A stretch of DNA of 64,000 nucleotides. Origin: Anaerococcus prevotii DSM 20548 (GTDB lineage: Bacteria; Bacillota; Clostridia; Tissierellales; Peptoniphilaceae). Shown here piece after piece: positions 55,964 through 64,000 of the stretch. Under the pieces are notes generated by a model. The model worked only from the letters and a program-made list of their open reading frames with translations. It was not told the origin of the DNA and ran no database searches. A program made the position numbers and the translations under genes. The stretch lies in assembly GCF_000024105.1 (NCBI RefSeq), contig NC_013171.1:864501-928500 (forward strand), in the 5' to 3' direction. Position 1 is the stretch's first letter, and every line of letters begins with the position of its first letter.

Positions 55964-56346
55964 TGAGTTTATTTAATTTTAAAGCCTTAGTAAGAAAGTA
56001 TAAGACAGGTAGGGTTTTAGCCCAGATTAGGGAGCCTGATAGGTACGATGAAGATAATGGCCTAGCTATTAAGGGAAAGCATAAGGTTTTACAGTTATCT
56101 AACTTTGCGATAGTCCCTTTATCTAACAACGAATTAGCTAATGACGAGGGAGGTATATATTCCCGTGATGATCGTAAGCTTTATAGTTATGTGGCCATGG
56201 AAAAAGGTACAGACATTTGCAATATACAGAATAATGGCAGTAAAAAATTTTATAAAATTATGGAAGTAAGGGACTATTCGGATTTTGACGAAGGTCTTTT
56301 TATTTACGTATTAAAAAGATGTGATAGAAATGATGATGACAATTAG
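55963..56346 (+). CDS. Neck/head-closure region protein
   Basis: 127 residues between gp10-like and tail-terminator-like genes. Beta-rich (VLAQIREPDRYDEDNGLAI, KFYKIMEVRDYSDFDEG), not firmly assigned. The second of two adjacent ATGs (55963) has better spacing from AAGGGGT. Location suggests a head-closure role. Confidence 0.6.
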   Translation: MSLFNFKALVRKYKTGRVLAQIREPDRYDEDNGLAIKGKHKVLQLSNFAIVPLSNNELANDEGGIYSRDDRKLYSYVAMEKGTDICNIQNNGSKKFYKIMEVRDYSDFDEGLFIYVLKRCDRNDDDN

Positions 56347-56842
56347 AGAGTCGATTGTTAAGGGTCTAAAAGAATATACAGGATTAAAGGTTATAGATAC
56401 TGACAGCAATATTAGAAGGCCTGCTTATCCTTATTTTAGCTTTAAATTTACAAGCCTTTTACAAAATGATAAGGGTAGGGGAAATGAATATTTTGATTTT
56501 CCCCCTTCTTTAGATAAAAGGTTTAAGTATGACCATAGAGAAACACTATCTACTCAACCCTATTATGTGATAAGTTTTAATGCTTATAGCGAAGATATAA
56601 TTGAGAGTCAAAGATCTATACAGAAGGCCTGGGATTGGTTTAGGCATGCTGGATACTATAAATTGTGGGAAAAGAATTTTGTAGTGGTAGATGTGGGAGA
56701 TATTACGGATAGAACGGTTTTTAAAGATGTATCATTTGAATATCGATATGGATTTGACTTAAGGATTAGATACTTACACGAAATCGACAGAAGGACGGAA
56801 ACAATTGAAACATATAAGATTAACAAGGGAAAGGATTTTTAG
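56330..56842 (+). CDS. Tail terminator / neck protein
   Basis: 170 residues. RRPAYPYFSFKFTS and TQPYYVISFNAYSEDIIESQRSIQKAWDWFRHAGYYKL resemble phage neck terminator proteins that cap the tail tube before head joining. The start is one of three tandem ATGs (56330-56338). It overlaps the preceding gene. Confidence 0.68.
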   Translation: MMMTIRESIVKGLKEYTGLKVIDTDSNIRRPAYPYFSFKFTSLLQNDKGRGNEYFDFPPSLDKRFKYDHRETLSTQPYYVISFNAYSEDIIESQRSIQKAWDWFRHAGYYKLWEKNFVVVDVGDITDRTVFKDVSFEYRYGFDLRIRYLHEIDRRTETIETYKINKGKDF

Positions 56843-56845
56843 AAT

Positions 56846-57859
56846 ATGGCAAAATTAGATTTTCCTGTGCATATACAACGAAAAACAGTGGCAGTATCTG
56901 AAAGAGGATTTGGCACAATCTTAGTTGTAGACAACACAAAAGATATAGATTATGAGCTAGTAGATTATGATTATGTAAATAAGGTAGATCCCGAAGGAAA
57001 GCTATACAAACTACTAGTTAGATTGTTTGCACAAAAGCCACAACCTCAACAAGTGGCAGTATATGGTAAGGCAGGAGCAAGCACAGCCGAAGCGGTAAAA
57101 GAATTACTGAATGGTGGTAGGACTGATTGGTTTTGGCTGGTAACTACTGATAATAGCGTAGAGACTATTAAGAAATTATCTGAACTAGCACAGACTAACA
57201 GCAAGTTATATGCGGTTACAGTTAATAACTTTAAAGATTGTAAGGCTTTATATGATGAGCTATATGAAAATACCTTTGTAGACTATCACGACGATCCAGA
57301 GGCCTACAGTGCTGAGGGTACGGCGGTAATTATGTCTTACAAGATTGGAGCGAAAACTGCTAAGTTTAAGGAGGTTAAAGGTGTAAAGAGAGCGAATGTA
57401 TCTGATACACAAATTAAGGATTTACACGAGCATGGTATTAATACCTATGTAGAGAAATTAGGTGTATTACAAAGGTCTGAAGGCTTAGTATTATCTGGAG
57501 AGTATCTAGATATCATCTTATCAGAATATTGGATAAGGTTTAAGATGGAAGAAAGAATCCTTAGAGCCTCTGTAGTGAATGATAAGATACCTTACACTAA
57601 TACTGGTATTGGAATCCTAGTGGGTGTAGTTAGAGGCGTATTAGAGGAAGCTATCACACAAGGAATAGTAGTTCCTGGCCAAATTAGGATTGATTACAAG
57701 AAGAGAGAAGAAGTGGATGCGAACGAAGTAGCATTAAGAAAGTATGACCATATTGTTTGGGCTGTACAGCTACAAGGAGCAATCCATCAAGGAATTATAT
57801 CAGGAGTCTTGACTTATGATATGGTGAACGAAATAGAAGAAAAGGCAGGTAATAATTAA
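56846..57859 (+). CDS. Contractile tail sheath protein (short type)
   Basis: 337 residues. VAVSERGFGTILVVDNTKDIDYELVD and TEAVKELLNGGRTDWFWLVTTDN match DUF3383-type sheath proteins, and the C-terminal AVQLQGAIHQGIISGVLTY strand fits the domain that meshes with neighbours. It is at the short end for a sheath (commonly 350-500), lacking large outer domains. It sits directly before the tube gene, and this pair defines the phage as a myovirus. Confidence 0.8.
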   Translation: MAKLDFPVHIQRKTVAVSERGFGTILVVDNTKDIDYELVDYDYVNKVDPEGKLYKLLVRLFAQKPQPQQVAVYGKAGASTAEAVKELLNGGRTDWFWLVTTDNSVETIKKLSELAQTNSKLYAVTVNNFKDCKALYDELYENTFVDYHDDPEAYSAEGTAVIMSYKIGAKTAKFKEVKGVKRANVSDTQIKDLHEHGINTYVEKLGVLQRSEGLVLSGEYLDIILSEYWIRFKMEERILRASVVNDKIPYTNTGIGILVGVVRGVLEEAITQGIVVPGQIRIDYKKREEVDANEVALRKYDHIVWAVQLQGAIHQGIISGVLTYDMVNEIEEKAGNN

Positions 57860-58266
57860 TGGTATTAGTATATAATCCTAAATTAGCTACAGTTACCGTA
57901 AATGGCCAATATATCACTGGATTTTCCGAAGACCAAATGGTAACTATTGAGAAGAACGAAGACAATGTTATGCCTAAGATAGGAGTAGACGGAGTAGTTT
58001 CATATGGAATTAACTTAGATGGTTCAGCGACTGTTAATCTAACCTTAATGCAGACTAGTCCATCTTTGCCACTATTCAGAGACTTAGCAAAGTCTAGGGA
58101 AACTTTTACTCTAGCTATTACTGATATGAACGATAATGCGGAAAGTCATGCAATGAATGATTGTATCATTCTTAAGAGCATGGACGAAAATACTGGTTTC
58201 AAAGAGCCAGACGAAGTAGAAGTACCTATATTTGTCCCATATTTTGAAGATTTGAGAGCAAGATAA
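57859..58266 (+). CDS. Tail tube protein (DUF3277-like)
   Basis: 135 residues. YNPKLATVTVNGQYITGFSEDQMVTIEKNEDNVMPKIGVDGVV and NLDGSATVNLTLMQTSPS show the KTN4-like/DUF3277 tail tube pattern. It shares one base with the sheath stop codon, consistent with tight coupling. Confidence 0.85.
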   Translation: MVLVYNPKLATVTVNGQYITGFSEDQMVTIEKNEDNVMPKIGVDGVVSYGINLDGSATVNLTLMQTSPSLPLFRDLAKSRETFTLAITDMNDNAESHAMNDCIILKSMDENTGFKEPDEVEVPIFVPYFEDLRAR

Positions 58267-58282
58267 AGATAAGGAGTTTTAA

Positions 58283-58570
58283 ATGTCTAATAATAATAAG
58301 AAACAATTTTTACAAAAGAAAGTAACTATAGGAGATGTGGAATATACTTTCCAAAAGCTTCCTACTAAGAAAGCTTTAGAGATTAAGCAAAAGTGGTTGG
58401 ATCAAAACAATAATGTTATAGAATTAACTATGTGCGAGCAATTGCTAGAACATGTCGTAGTTAATCCTAAGCGTTCTGTAGATGACTATGATGATGTGTC
58501 TGAATTAATGACAGTTTGCATACAGGCCAGTAACTTCCAATATGGCGGTAAATTCTCAAAAAACATGTAG
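58283..58570 (+). CDS. Tail assembly chaperone, short form
   Basis: 95 residues, small and helical (VTIGDVEYTFQKLPTKKALEIKQKWLD). It occupies the place of lambda gpG or PBSX XkdN, between tube and tape measure genes. It is the unshifted product, with stop TAG at 58568. It binds the tape measure protein and recruits tube subunits. The long form is made by -1 frameshifting. Confidence 0.82.
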   Translation: MSNNNKKQFLQKKVTIGDVEYTFQKLPTKKALEIKQKWLDQNNNVIELTMCEQLLEHVVVNPKRSVDDYDDVSELMTVCIQASNFQYGGKFSKNM

Positions 58571-58761
58571 AGAGTAGGGTCAGAGCTTTATATAATGAGT
58601 TCTGGAGACCTGCTCTTTTTTTGATAAGACAAAACTATCTAACCTATAGTGAGGCTATGGTTATTACACAAGAAGACTTGCAGGAGTTGACTGTAGCCGT
58701 GGAGAAGGTGGAAAAAGAGATAGCAAACGAAGTCAAAAGAATGACAAAGAAAGGTAGGTGA
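58283..58761 (+). CDS. Tail assembly chaperone, -1 frameshift fusion (gpGT-like)
   Basis: At codon 94 the ribosome can slip on A-AAA-AAC and read 65 further residues (HVESRVRALYNEFWRPALF...) to TGA at 58759, giving 159 residues. The extension's end (VAVEKVEKEIANEVKRM) is a short charged helix. This mirrors lambda gpG-gpGT and similar pairs in most long-tailed phages. The second part has no start codon and no ribosome site of its own. Confidence 0.75.
58558..58616 (+). other. Programmed -1 frameshift signal (slippery heptamer plus hairpin)
   Basis: A-AAA-AAC at 58558-58564 is in the X-XXY-YYZ phase with respect to the first frame. Six bases downstream AGAGTAGG(G)TC (58571-58581) pairs with GACCTGCTCT (58607-58616) in a ten-pair stem with one bulged G. 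The spacer length suits a stimulator. The stem is followed by seven T, so it also resembles a terminator. Confidence 0.7.
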
Positions 58762-58765
58762 GCGA

Positions 58766-60982
58766 GTGGGAGACCAAAGAGAGCTTACCTGGAGGCTTGA
58801 AACTGATACTGGTAAAGCGGTATCGGATATACAAGAAGTCGATAAACAATTTGATAAAGTAAAAGAAAGTATGGAGGATGTCGATAAGAAATCCTCCATT
58901 TTTGATAAGATAGGCGGACCTATGAAGTCTGCTGGCTCTGCTGTATCTGCTTTTGGTGGAAAAGTAATGAATCTAGGCGGAGGAATGATGAAGACAGGAG
59001 CGAAGGTTACGGCCTTTACGGCTCCTGTTTCTCTTGCTTTAAAAGAAGGAGTGCAAGGTGCCTTAGAGCTTGATACGGCGATAAGACAGGTTACTACCCT
59101 AGCAGATGAAGACATACTACCTGTTAGTAAAATCCAAGATGAAGTTAGAAGGATATCAGATGCCTCTGGTATTGCACAGACTGAAATTAGTAATTCTATG
59201 TATGAGGCCTTATCATCTAGTGTAGGTAGTAGTGATGTAGTAGGTTTTGTAGACCAAGCGGTAAAGCTAACTAAGGCAGGATTTACTGATATGCCTACTG
59301 TTATTGATGCAACCACTACTGCCATGAATGCTTATGGTCTGAGTGGACAAGAAGCAGTAGGCCATATTCAAGATGTATTTGTTAAGACCCAAGATCTAGG
59401 TAAGATTACGGTTGATGAATTAGGTAAGTCTATAGGTAGGGTTATACCTTTTGCTTCGGCAGCTGGTGTATCTATAGACCAATTAGGGGCAGGGTATTCG
59501 ATACTAACTGCTAAAGGTCAAAATGCCCAAATAGCTACTACTAACCTAAGCTCTCTAATATCTGAATTATCTACAAGCGGTACAAAGGCTGATAAAGCCT
59601 TGCGAGAGAATTTAGGTGGTTCTTTCAAAGAGTTAATGGAAAATGGCCAATCTATGGGCGATGTATTGCAATCCCTACAGGGTGTAGCTGAAGAAAACGG
59701 TGAGTCCTTAGGGGATATGTTTGGCAACAAGATGGCCACGTCTGCTGCTAATGCTTTGATGTCTGATGGTGCTGGAGCTTTTAACGATACTTTAAACAAG
59801 ATGGTTAATAGTGGTGGTGCTGTAGATGCAAACTACGAAAAGATGATAGGACCTGCGGAGAAACTACAAAGAGCCCAGACTAAGCTTAAAAACTCTTTAA
59901 TAGAGTTAGGGGGAGCTTTAGCTCCAGTCATAGAGAAATTTTCAAACGGACTATCTAAAATCACGGATAAGTTTAACTCCTTAAGCGATGAGACTAAAGG
60001 AAAAATAGCAAAGATAGCTGGAGCTATAGCTGTAGCTGGTCCTATTATAGCGGCCGTTGGTGCTGCTTTTATGGTGGTAGGTGGAGTTATAAAGACTATA
60101 GGCTTAGCTATAATGCTATTAGCAAGTCCTATCGGTCTAGTTGCGGCTGGTATAGCAGCTGTGGTTGCCGTTGGATATCTTTTATATGATAATTGGGAGT
60201 TAATAAAGCAGAAAGCAAGTGAAGTATGGGACGGAATATCAACTAAAATAAGTGAAGTAGCATTATCGGTAGCTACTACTATAGGCGAATTTGTCGAGGG
60301 GATAAAACTCAAATTTGATGAATTTGTAATGGCGGTAGGAGAGAAGTTTGAAACGGCCAAAGCCGTTATAATCGAGAAATTTACCGCCATGAAAGAGTGG
60401 GTAGGTACTATAATCGATGGAATCAAACTTAAAATTGATACATTTGCTGAAGGTATGGCAACCGCTATAAGTGGAGCTATAGAAACGGTCAAAGGAATGT
60501 TTGAAGGGTTAAGGTCTAAGGCAGTAGGTGCGATAGAAGGGATTAAGAGTGCGTGGAACGGTCTTAAGAACCTATTATCTAAGCCTATCAATGCGGTTGT
60601 AAATGTCGTCAAGAGTGGAGTTGGTAAGATAAAATCCTTGGCTGGATTTGCAACTGGTTTGTACCGTGTACCATATGATGAGTTCCCAGCTATGCTCCAT
60701 AAAGACGAAATGGTTGTAAATGCTAGTGGGTCTGAACAACTTAGGGCTATGGGAGCGACTGAAAAAGGATTTAGTCAAACTCCAACCAATACAGGCATGG
60801 GTGATGTTAGTAGTGGTGTGATTAATAATACAGCAAGTACTAATAATAGTTCATTTAGTCCGCATATAACCGTTAATTATTATGGCCAAGGAAATGCTCA
60901 ATCAGACGGTAACGTTATAGCTGATATAGTAGACGAAAGAATAATGTCCCTATTTAATACAGCTAATCTACAAAGGGGGTAA
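58766..60982 (+). CDS. Tail tape measure protein
   Basis: 738 residues from a GTG start. Residues about 95-330 hold the TP901-type tape measure core (LDTAIRQVTTLADE, SASGIAQTEI-like SDASGIAQTEISNSMYEALSS, TKAGFTDMPTVIDATTTAMNAYGLS, AAGVSIDQLGAGYSILTAKG). Two or three hydrophobic helices lie at 415-470, followed by helical repeats and a Gly/Ser/Asn-rich end. Protein length sets tail length. At about 0.15 nm per residue this gives a tail near 110 nm. Confidence 0.95.
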   Translation: MGDQRELTWRLETDTGKAVSDIQEVDKQFDKVKESMEDVDKKSSIFDKIGGPMKSAGSAVSAFGGKVMNLGGGMMKTGAKVTAFTAPVSLALKEGVQGALELDTAIRQVTTLADEDILPVSKIQDEVRRISDASGIAQTEISNSMYEALSSSVGSSDVVGFVDQAVKLTKAGFTDMPTVIDATTTAMNAYGLSGQEAVGHIQDVFVKTQDLGKITVDELGKSIGRVIPFASAAGVSIDQLGAGYSILTAKGQNAQIATTNLSSLISELSTSGTKADKALRENLGGSFKELMENGQSMGDVLQSLQGVAEENGESLGDMFGNKMATSAANALMSDGAGAFNDTLNKMVNSGGAVDANYEKMIGPAEKLQRAQTKLKNSLIELGGALAPVIEKFSNGLSKITDKFNSLSDETKGKIAKIAGAIAVAGPIIAAVGAAFMVVGGVIKTIGLAIMLLASPIGLVAAGIAAVVAVGYLLYDNWELIKQKASEVWDGISTKISEVALSVATTIGEFVEGIKLKFDEFVMAVGEKFETAKAVIIEKFTAMKEWVGTIIDGIKLKIDTFAEGMATAISGAIETVKGMFEGLRSKAVGAIEGIKSAWNGLKNLLSKPINAVVNVVKSGVGKIKSLAGFATGLYRVPYDEFPAMLHKDEMVVNASGSEQLRAMGATEKGFSQTPTNTGMGDVSSGVINNTASTNNSSFSPHITVNYYGQGNAQSDGNVIADIVDERIMSLFNTANLQRG

Positions 60983-60984
60983 GC

Positions 60985-61623
60985 ATGGCTAATCAACCGA
61001 ATAAGATTACAAAGATAAGGCTAGGGTCAGTGTTATTAGACTGCACAACCACCGAAGAAGTATCTAAGAAAGCTAACGTTACTAAGAGGCCGATAGAGAA
61101 AGGCGAAGATATAGCTGATCATATGAAGACTAATCCATATGAAATTAGATTAAGCGGAATGATGGTAAATGATGCGGATAACAAGATAGCTACAATAGAA
61201 CAAATGCAGAAGGATGCTGAACTTTTAGGATATATAGGTAAGCGTAGGATTGACGATGTAGTTATTGTAAGCTTTTCTACAAAGCAAAACAAAAAAATCA
61301 TGGACGGTTACGACTGGGATTTATCTTTGCAGTCTGTAAAGATAGCCCAGCCAAAGAGTGCGAATCAAGATGTTAAAAGTCCGGATGGTAAAAGTCAAGG
61401 TCAGACCAAGGCAAAGGTTAAGGAAATGACTAATGCAGGAAGGAAGCAGATATTAAATACTAATAGTGTAAGTCGAGGGCAAAAGTCTTTGAGTGCGGCT
61501 GGTGGATCTATGGCTAGCAAGCACAGTATTAGCAATACAAATCCGGTAAGGGTTAGAAATAGGATGCTGTCGACTTTGACTACTGGTACGTCAAATAGAG
61601 CAAGAAGGATTGGGGGTAGATAA
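60985..61623 (+). CDS. Baseplate/tail protein with Dit-like N-terminus
   Basis: 212 residues. The N-terminal 110 (KITKIRLGSVLLDCTTTEEVSKKANVTKRPIEKGEDIADH, YEIRLSGMMV) match the Dit-like tail-protein N-domain, which links tail to baseplate hub. The C-terminal 90 are Ser/Asn/Arg-rich and basic (SVSRGQKSLSAAGGSMASKH), probably disordered, and end RRIGGR. Confidence 0.7.
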   Translation: MANQPNKITKIRLGSVLLDCTTTEEVSKKANVTKRPIEKGEDIADHMKTNPYEIRLSGMMVNDADNKIATIEQMQKDAELLGYIGKRRIDDVVIVSFSTKQNKKIMDGYDWDLSLQSVKIAQPKSANQDVKSPDGKSQGQTKAKVKEMTNAGRKQILNTNSVSRGQKSLSAAGGSMASKHSISNTNPVRVRNRMLSTLTTGTSNRARRIGGR

Positions 61624-61928
61624 TGCGTTTTATTAATATAGATAAAGACAGGATACCCTATGAGTTTGAGCTGGAAATAGATAAAGAAATATTTCAATTT
61701 GAGGTACTCTATAATTCTTATAAAGACTATTTCACGATTAACCTGTATAAGAATCACAAACCTGTAGTTATGGGTGAAAAAATAGTCCTTCATCAACCTC
61801 TGTTTGACGGCTTAGAGCATTTAGATATACCTAACATTATAGTTATCCCTTACGACACCACAGAAGGAGCTTTAAGGATAGGTTATGACAATTTAAGCGA
61901 GGATGTATTCTTGTATGTATTGGATTAG
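61623..61928 (+). CDS. Baseplate plug-like protein (DUF6983 type)
   Basis: 101 beta-rich residues (EFELEIDKEIFQFEVLYNSYKDYFTINLYKN, IPYDTTEGALRIGYDNL). Small proteins of this pattern, often annotated as cyanophage baseplate plug or DUF6983, precede the hub gene. It starts in the preceding stop and overlaps the hub gene by 14 bases. Confidence 0.65.
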   Translation: MRFINIDKDRIPYEFELEIDKEIFQFEVLYNSYKDYFTINLYKNHKPVVMGEKIVLHQPLFDGLEHLDIPNIIVIPYDTTEGALRIGYDNLSEDVFLYVLD

Positions 61929-62763
61929 AGAAATAACTTTAGAAGCAGGGGGCAAGATTTTTGAGACTATAGGAGATAACGCCTTAGATATAGAATTTGA
62001 TGTACCCTTTGCTGATAAAGCTGAGCCAGATGTGGCTACAGTAACTATATATAATTTATCTAATGACAGTATAGCTGAGATTAAAAAAGAAGGTAAGGCT
62101 ATATTATCCGCTGGATATAAGGAAATGCACAATATATCCGAGATACTAAGCGGAGAAATAGAAGAAATGAAAACAGAATGGCGTGGCCTTGATAAGGTAA
62201 CGACTATTACTATATCAGACGGAGCTAAGTCATGGAGAAAGAAAGAACTTAATAAGACTTACGCTAATGATACCAAAGCTAAGGCTATCATGAAAGATTT
62301 GATAGATACTCTTGGATATACAGTTGTGGAACTTAATCCTAAAAATAATATAAATTACCCTTTAGGTAAGACTATAAAAGGTGTAGCATCTAAAAGTTTG
62401 ATACAATTAGCTAAAGATACTGAATCTAAAATGTTTGTAAATAAAGGGCGTATTGTTATAAGGCCAGAGGATAAGGGTTATGAGTCGGGAATACTCTTAA
62501 ATGCTGATAGCGGTTTGCTTGATACTCCTACTCAAAACAAAAATATGACTGGAGATAAAATTGACACTCCTGATAGGGAGAAAGACAAGAAGAATAACGA
62601 AGAAGAAGTGCCATCATGGACGGTCAAATGTTTACTTAATCCACAAATTGAGACGGACTCTATTATAAGTATTGAATCCAGGTCAATCAATGGGAAATTT
62701 AGGGTAAAGTCGGGAAAACATTCAAAGGACTTTACAACAGAATTGGAGGTGGTTGAAGCTTGA
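61915..62763 (+). CDS. Baseplate hub protein
   Basis: 282 residues. The start IREITLEAGGKIFE and the block FDVPFADKAEPDVATVTIYNLSNDSI are typical of gp27/gpD-like hub domains of Firmicute myophages. AKAIMKDLIDTLGYTV and SLIQLAKDTESKMFVNKGRIVI resemble XkdQ-like hub modules. The linker near 215-235 is Asp/Lys/Asn-rich. The ATG at 61915 was chosen over an in-frame ATG four codons upstream. Confidence 0.75.
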   Translation: MYWIREITLEAGGKIFETIGDNALDIEFDVPFADKAEPDVATVTIYNLSNDSIAEIKKEGKAILSAGYKEMHNISEILSGEIEEMKTEWRGLDKVTTITISDGAKSWRKKELNKTYANDTKAKAIMKDLIDTLGYTVVELNPKNNINYPLGKTIKGVASKSLIQLAKDTESKMFVNKGRIVIRPEDKGYESGILLNADSGLLDTPTQNKNMTGDKIDTPDREKDKKNNEEEVPSWTVKCLLNPQIETDSIISIESRSINGKFRVKSGKHSKDFTTELEVVEA

Positions 62764-63356
62764 AAGATGTATTAAGAAGTAAGAAAGATACTAATGCCGC
62801 CTTTAATAAATTCATGGATAATTTTACAGATACTTTATCCGCTAATACTATGGTGGCAAAGCTTGCTAAGGTTAAGAGTTTTGATCCTGAGAAAATGTAT
62901 ATTGAGGCTATGCCTTTACCTAGTGAAGAAAATTCCTTAGTTATAAATGTCCCTTTAGTAACCTTAAGATGTAAGGATTTTGTGGCCTACTATCCACTAA
63001 AAGAGGGGGACTATGTAGTATTGCTCTTTATGGATGGAGATACAGACCAGATACTCTTAGGTCAAGATAAGGCTGATACAGAAAGAATGCACGATGTATC
63101 TGATTGCGTAGCAATTGGCGGTTTTAGCCTCTTTAATGATACTTTAGGAGTAGTAGATGAAACGGGTTTTGTATTACAGAATATGACTAATAAAGACTCA
63201 TATATTAATCTTAAAGCGAATGGAGATATAGAAATTAAAGGTAGTGCAATTAATATCTTAAGTCCTAATATTAAATTAGAAGGACATGCGACTTACAATG
63301 GCAGGGAGATAGCTAAAAAAGGAGACCCTACAACAGAAGGTGGTGTGATAGTGTGA
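62760..63356 (+). CDS. Membrane-puncturing spike protein (Gp138-like)
   Basis: 198 residues from a TTG start after GGAGGTGG. The OB-fold region is VINVPLVTLRCKDFVAYYPLKEGDYVVLLFMDGDTDQILLG, as in Gp138/gpV spike proteins. The C-terminal short beta repeats (INLKANGDIEIKGSAINILSPNIKLEGHATYNGREIAKKGDP) form the trimeric beta-helix needle. No lysozyme domain is present. Confidence 0.82.
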   Translation: MKDVLRSKKDTNAAFNKFMDNFTDTLSANTMVAKLAKVKSFDPEKMYIEAMPLPSEENSLVINVPLVTLRCKDFVAYYPLKEGDYVVLLFMDGDTDQILLGQDKADTERMHDVSDCVAIGGFSLFNDTLGVVDETGFVLQNMTNKDSYINLKANGDIEIKGSAINILSPNIKLEGHATYNGREIAKKGDPTTEGGVIV

Positions 63357-63721
63357 GTTATTATGAAACATTTAAAATGACCAACGGAGACATAGACATT
63401 ATAGACAATGACCTATATTTAGTAGGGGGTCAAGAAGAAATGAGGCAAAACATAGAAAATCGCTTAGCTGTGAATAAGGGTGAGTGGTTTCTAGATCTTA
63501 ATCTAGGCTTATCTTATAAAGATATTACTGGCAAAGACATAAGAGATAGTGATATTGAATATTGGATAAGGGAATGTGTTTTGCAAGATGAAAGAATTAA
63601 GGAAGTAAGGAGCATTGATATAGATAGAAATAGCGAGAAAAGAACTGCTAATATATCAATACTTGTAATAGACCCATACAATGAGGAATTATCCTTAACG
63701 GGGGTGATTAATATTGGATAA
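63353..63721 (+). CDS. Baseplate wedge protein (gp25/gpW-like, DUF2634)
   Basis: 122 residues from GTG. DIDIIDNDLYLVGGQEEMRQNIENRLAVNKGEWFLDLNLGLSY is the conserved gp25-type core, with the EWFLD...G. pattern. It joins sheath and wedge in contractile tails. It overlaps the baseplate J gene by eight bases. Confidence 0.88.
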   Translation: MSYYETFKMTNGDIDIIDNDLYLVGGQEEMRQNIENRLAVNKGEWFLDLNLGLSYKDITGKDIRDSDIEYWIRECVLQDERIKEVRSIDIDRNSEKRTANISILVIDPYNEELSLTGVINIG

Positions 63722-64000
63722 GTTAAATATATACGAGGATTACGGTTCTATATCAGAATTTAAGGACGATGGATATGGAGTAACTAAGTATGGATTTAAG
63801 AGAAAATTATATAGTGAGTGCTTAGAAGAGAGAATAAGCCGAGCTAGAGAGGTTTTTGGTGTAAAGATTGATACATCGGAGACCTCTTTTCTAGGCAAAT
63901 TGATTAGAAATGCAGCCTGGGACGAGGCTTATTTATGGGAACTTGCAGAAGCGGTATACATGAGTCCTTTTGTGAATACTGCAGAAGGGGCAGGACTTGA
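63714..64000 (+). CDS. Baseplate J-like protein (3' end outside the window)
   Basis: Open to the window edge, 95 codons seen from a TTG start with GGGGTGATT upstream. The N-terminus (YGFKRKLYSECLEERISRAREVFGVKIDTSETSFLGKLIRNAAWDEAYLWELAEAVYMSPFVNTAEGAGLD) matches gp47/XkdT-type baseplate proteins, in which A-x-G-x-x-LD follows this helix. The remainder lies beyond 64,000. Confidence 0.85.
   Translation, partial: MDKLNIYEDYGSISEFKDDGYGVTKYGFKRKLYSECLEERISRAREVFGVKIDTSETSFLGKLIRNAAWDEAYLWELAEAVYMSPFVNTAEGAGL

Larger units (their letters stand above)
32215..64000. mobile_element. Integrated myovirus-type prophage (right end outside the window)
   Basis: An RNA-gene 3' fragment and integrase mark the left border. 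A complete order of lysogeny, early, replication, late-switch, packaging, head, tail and baseplate genes follows, all on the plus strand after 34,737. Tail sheath and tube genes show a contractile tail. The segment is densely packed, with many overlapping starts and many small proteins. Lysis genes, the rest of the baseplate, tail fibres and attR are beyond 64,000. No transposase or broken structural gene was found, so the prophage may be intact. Confidence 0.92.

Noticed and set aside
59833-60612. Long antisense open frames opposite the tape measure and other genes (also 2289-2702, 58639-59325, 32357-32812)
   Set aside because: They mirror strongly coding genes on the other strand, have no ribosome sites, and their protein sequences look like reversed codon bias.

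Overview
The window looks like the chromosome of a low-GC, Gram-positive anaerobic firmicute. Gene content and protein style suggest the Peptoniphilaceae/Tissierellia (Anaerococcus, Peptoniphilus, Finegoldia), but this is inferred from the proteins and no database search was possible. It splits at about position 32,215 into a host half and an integrated tailed-phage genome that runs off the right edge.

Host half (1-32,214), mostly on the plus strand. It opens with the 3' end of a thioredoxin reductase gene. A glycolytic cluster follows (gapA, then pgk-tpiA-eno, with no phosphoglycerate mutase gene), then secG, rnr, smpB and thyX (RNA surveillance, trans-translation and thymidylate synthesis). 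Next come a MacB/FtsX-type ABC exporter with a very long extracytoplasmic coiled coil, a histidine phosphatase, a YhaO/YhaN-like (SbcD/SbcC-like) pair, a second metallophosphoesterase and a CYTH protein. A complete UMP operon except carAB follows (pyrB-I-C-F-K-D-E), driven by a strong promoter with almost no leader. After it lie a secreted glucosaminidase, a glycogen-branching-enzyme homologue that appears to have lost its catalytic residues, and a minus-strand CBS protein resembling the c-di-AMP receptor DarB/CbpB. The half ends with minus-strand SRP RNA and tRNA-Ser(GGA), dnaX-ybaB-recR, a solute-binding lipoprotein and a GH32 sucrose-6-phosphate hydrolase.

Prophage half (32,215-64,000, incomplete). 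The left attachment site is a 3' fragment of an alanine-accepting RNA (tmRNA or tRNA-Ala). The lysogeny module on the minus strand is a tyrosine integrase, a small lipoprotein and a LexA-type repressor. A divergent promoter region with repeated GTAAC-type operators separates it from a cro-like gene. Rightward early genes cover regulation, recombination and replication: Gp157, ERF annealing protein, an initiator gene with an iteron-like array inside it, a DnaC-type loader, SSB and RusA. A tail of small accessory genes follows, including an RlmN/Cfr-like radical SAM enzyme and a MazG-like protein. A sigma-region-4-like regulator comes next, directly followed by three 11-bp repeats in front of an extended -10 promoter, the likely late switch. 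The late operon begins with an unusual cassette, ParB-like protein + radical SAM protein + compact SAM synthetase. It then runs through terminase, portal, head, connector, contractile sheath and tube, frameshifted tail chaperone, tape measure and baseplate genes. The phage is therefore a myovirus, and the window ends inside the baseplate J-like gene.

The most interesting items are the ParB/radical-SAM/MetK cassette, the RlmN-like enzyme that keeps the methyl-carrier cysteine but lacks the resolving cysteine, the matching 11-bp-period CACGATT arrays at 46,081 and 53,127, two canonical -1 frameshift sites, the intragenic origin candidate, and the dead branching-enzyme homologue.
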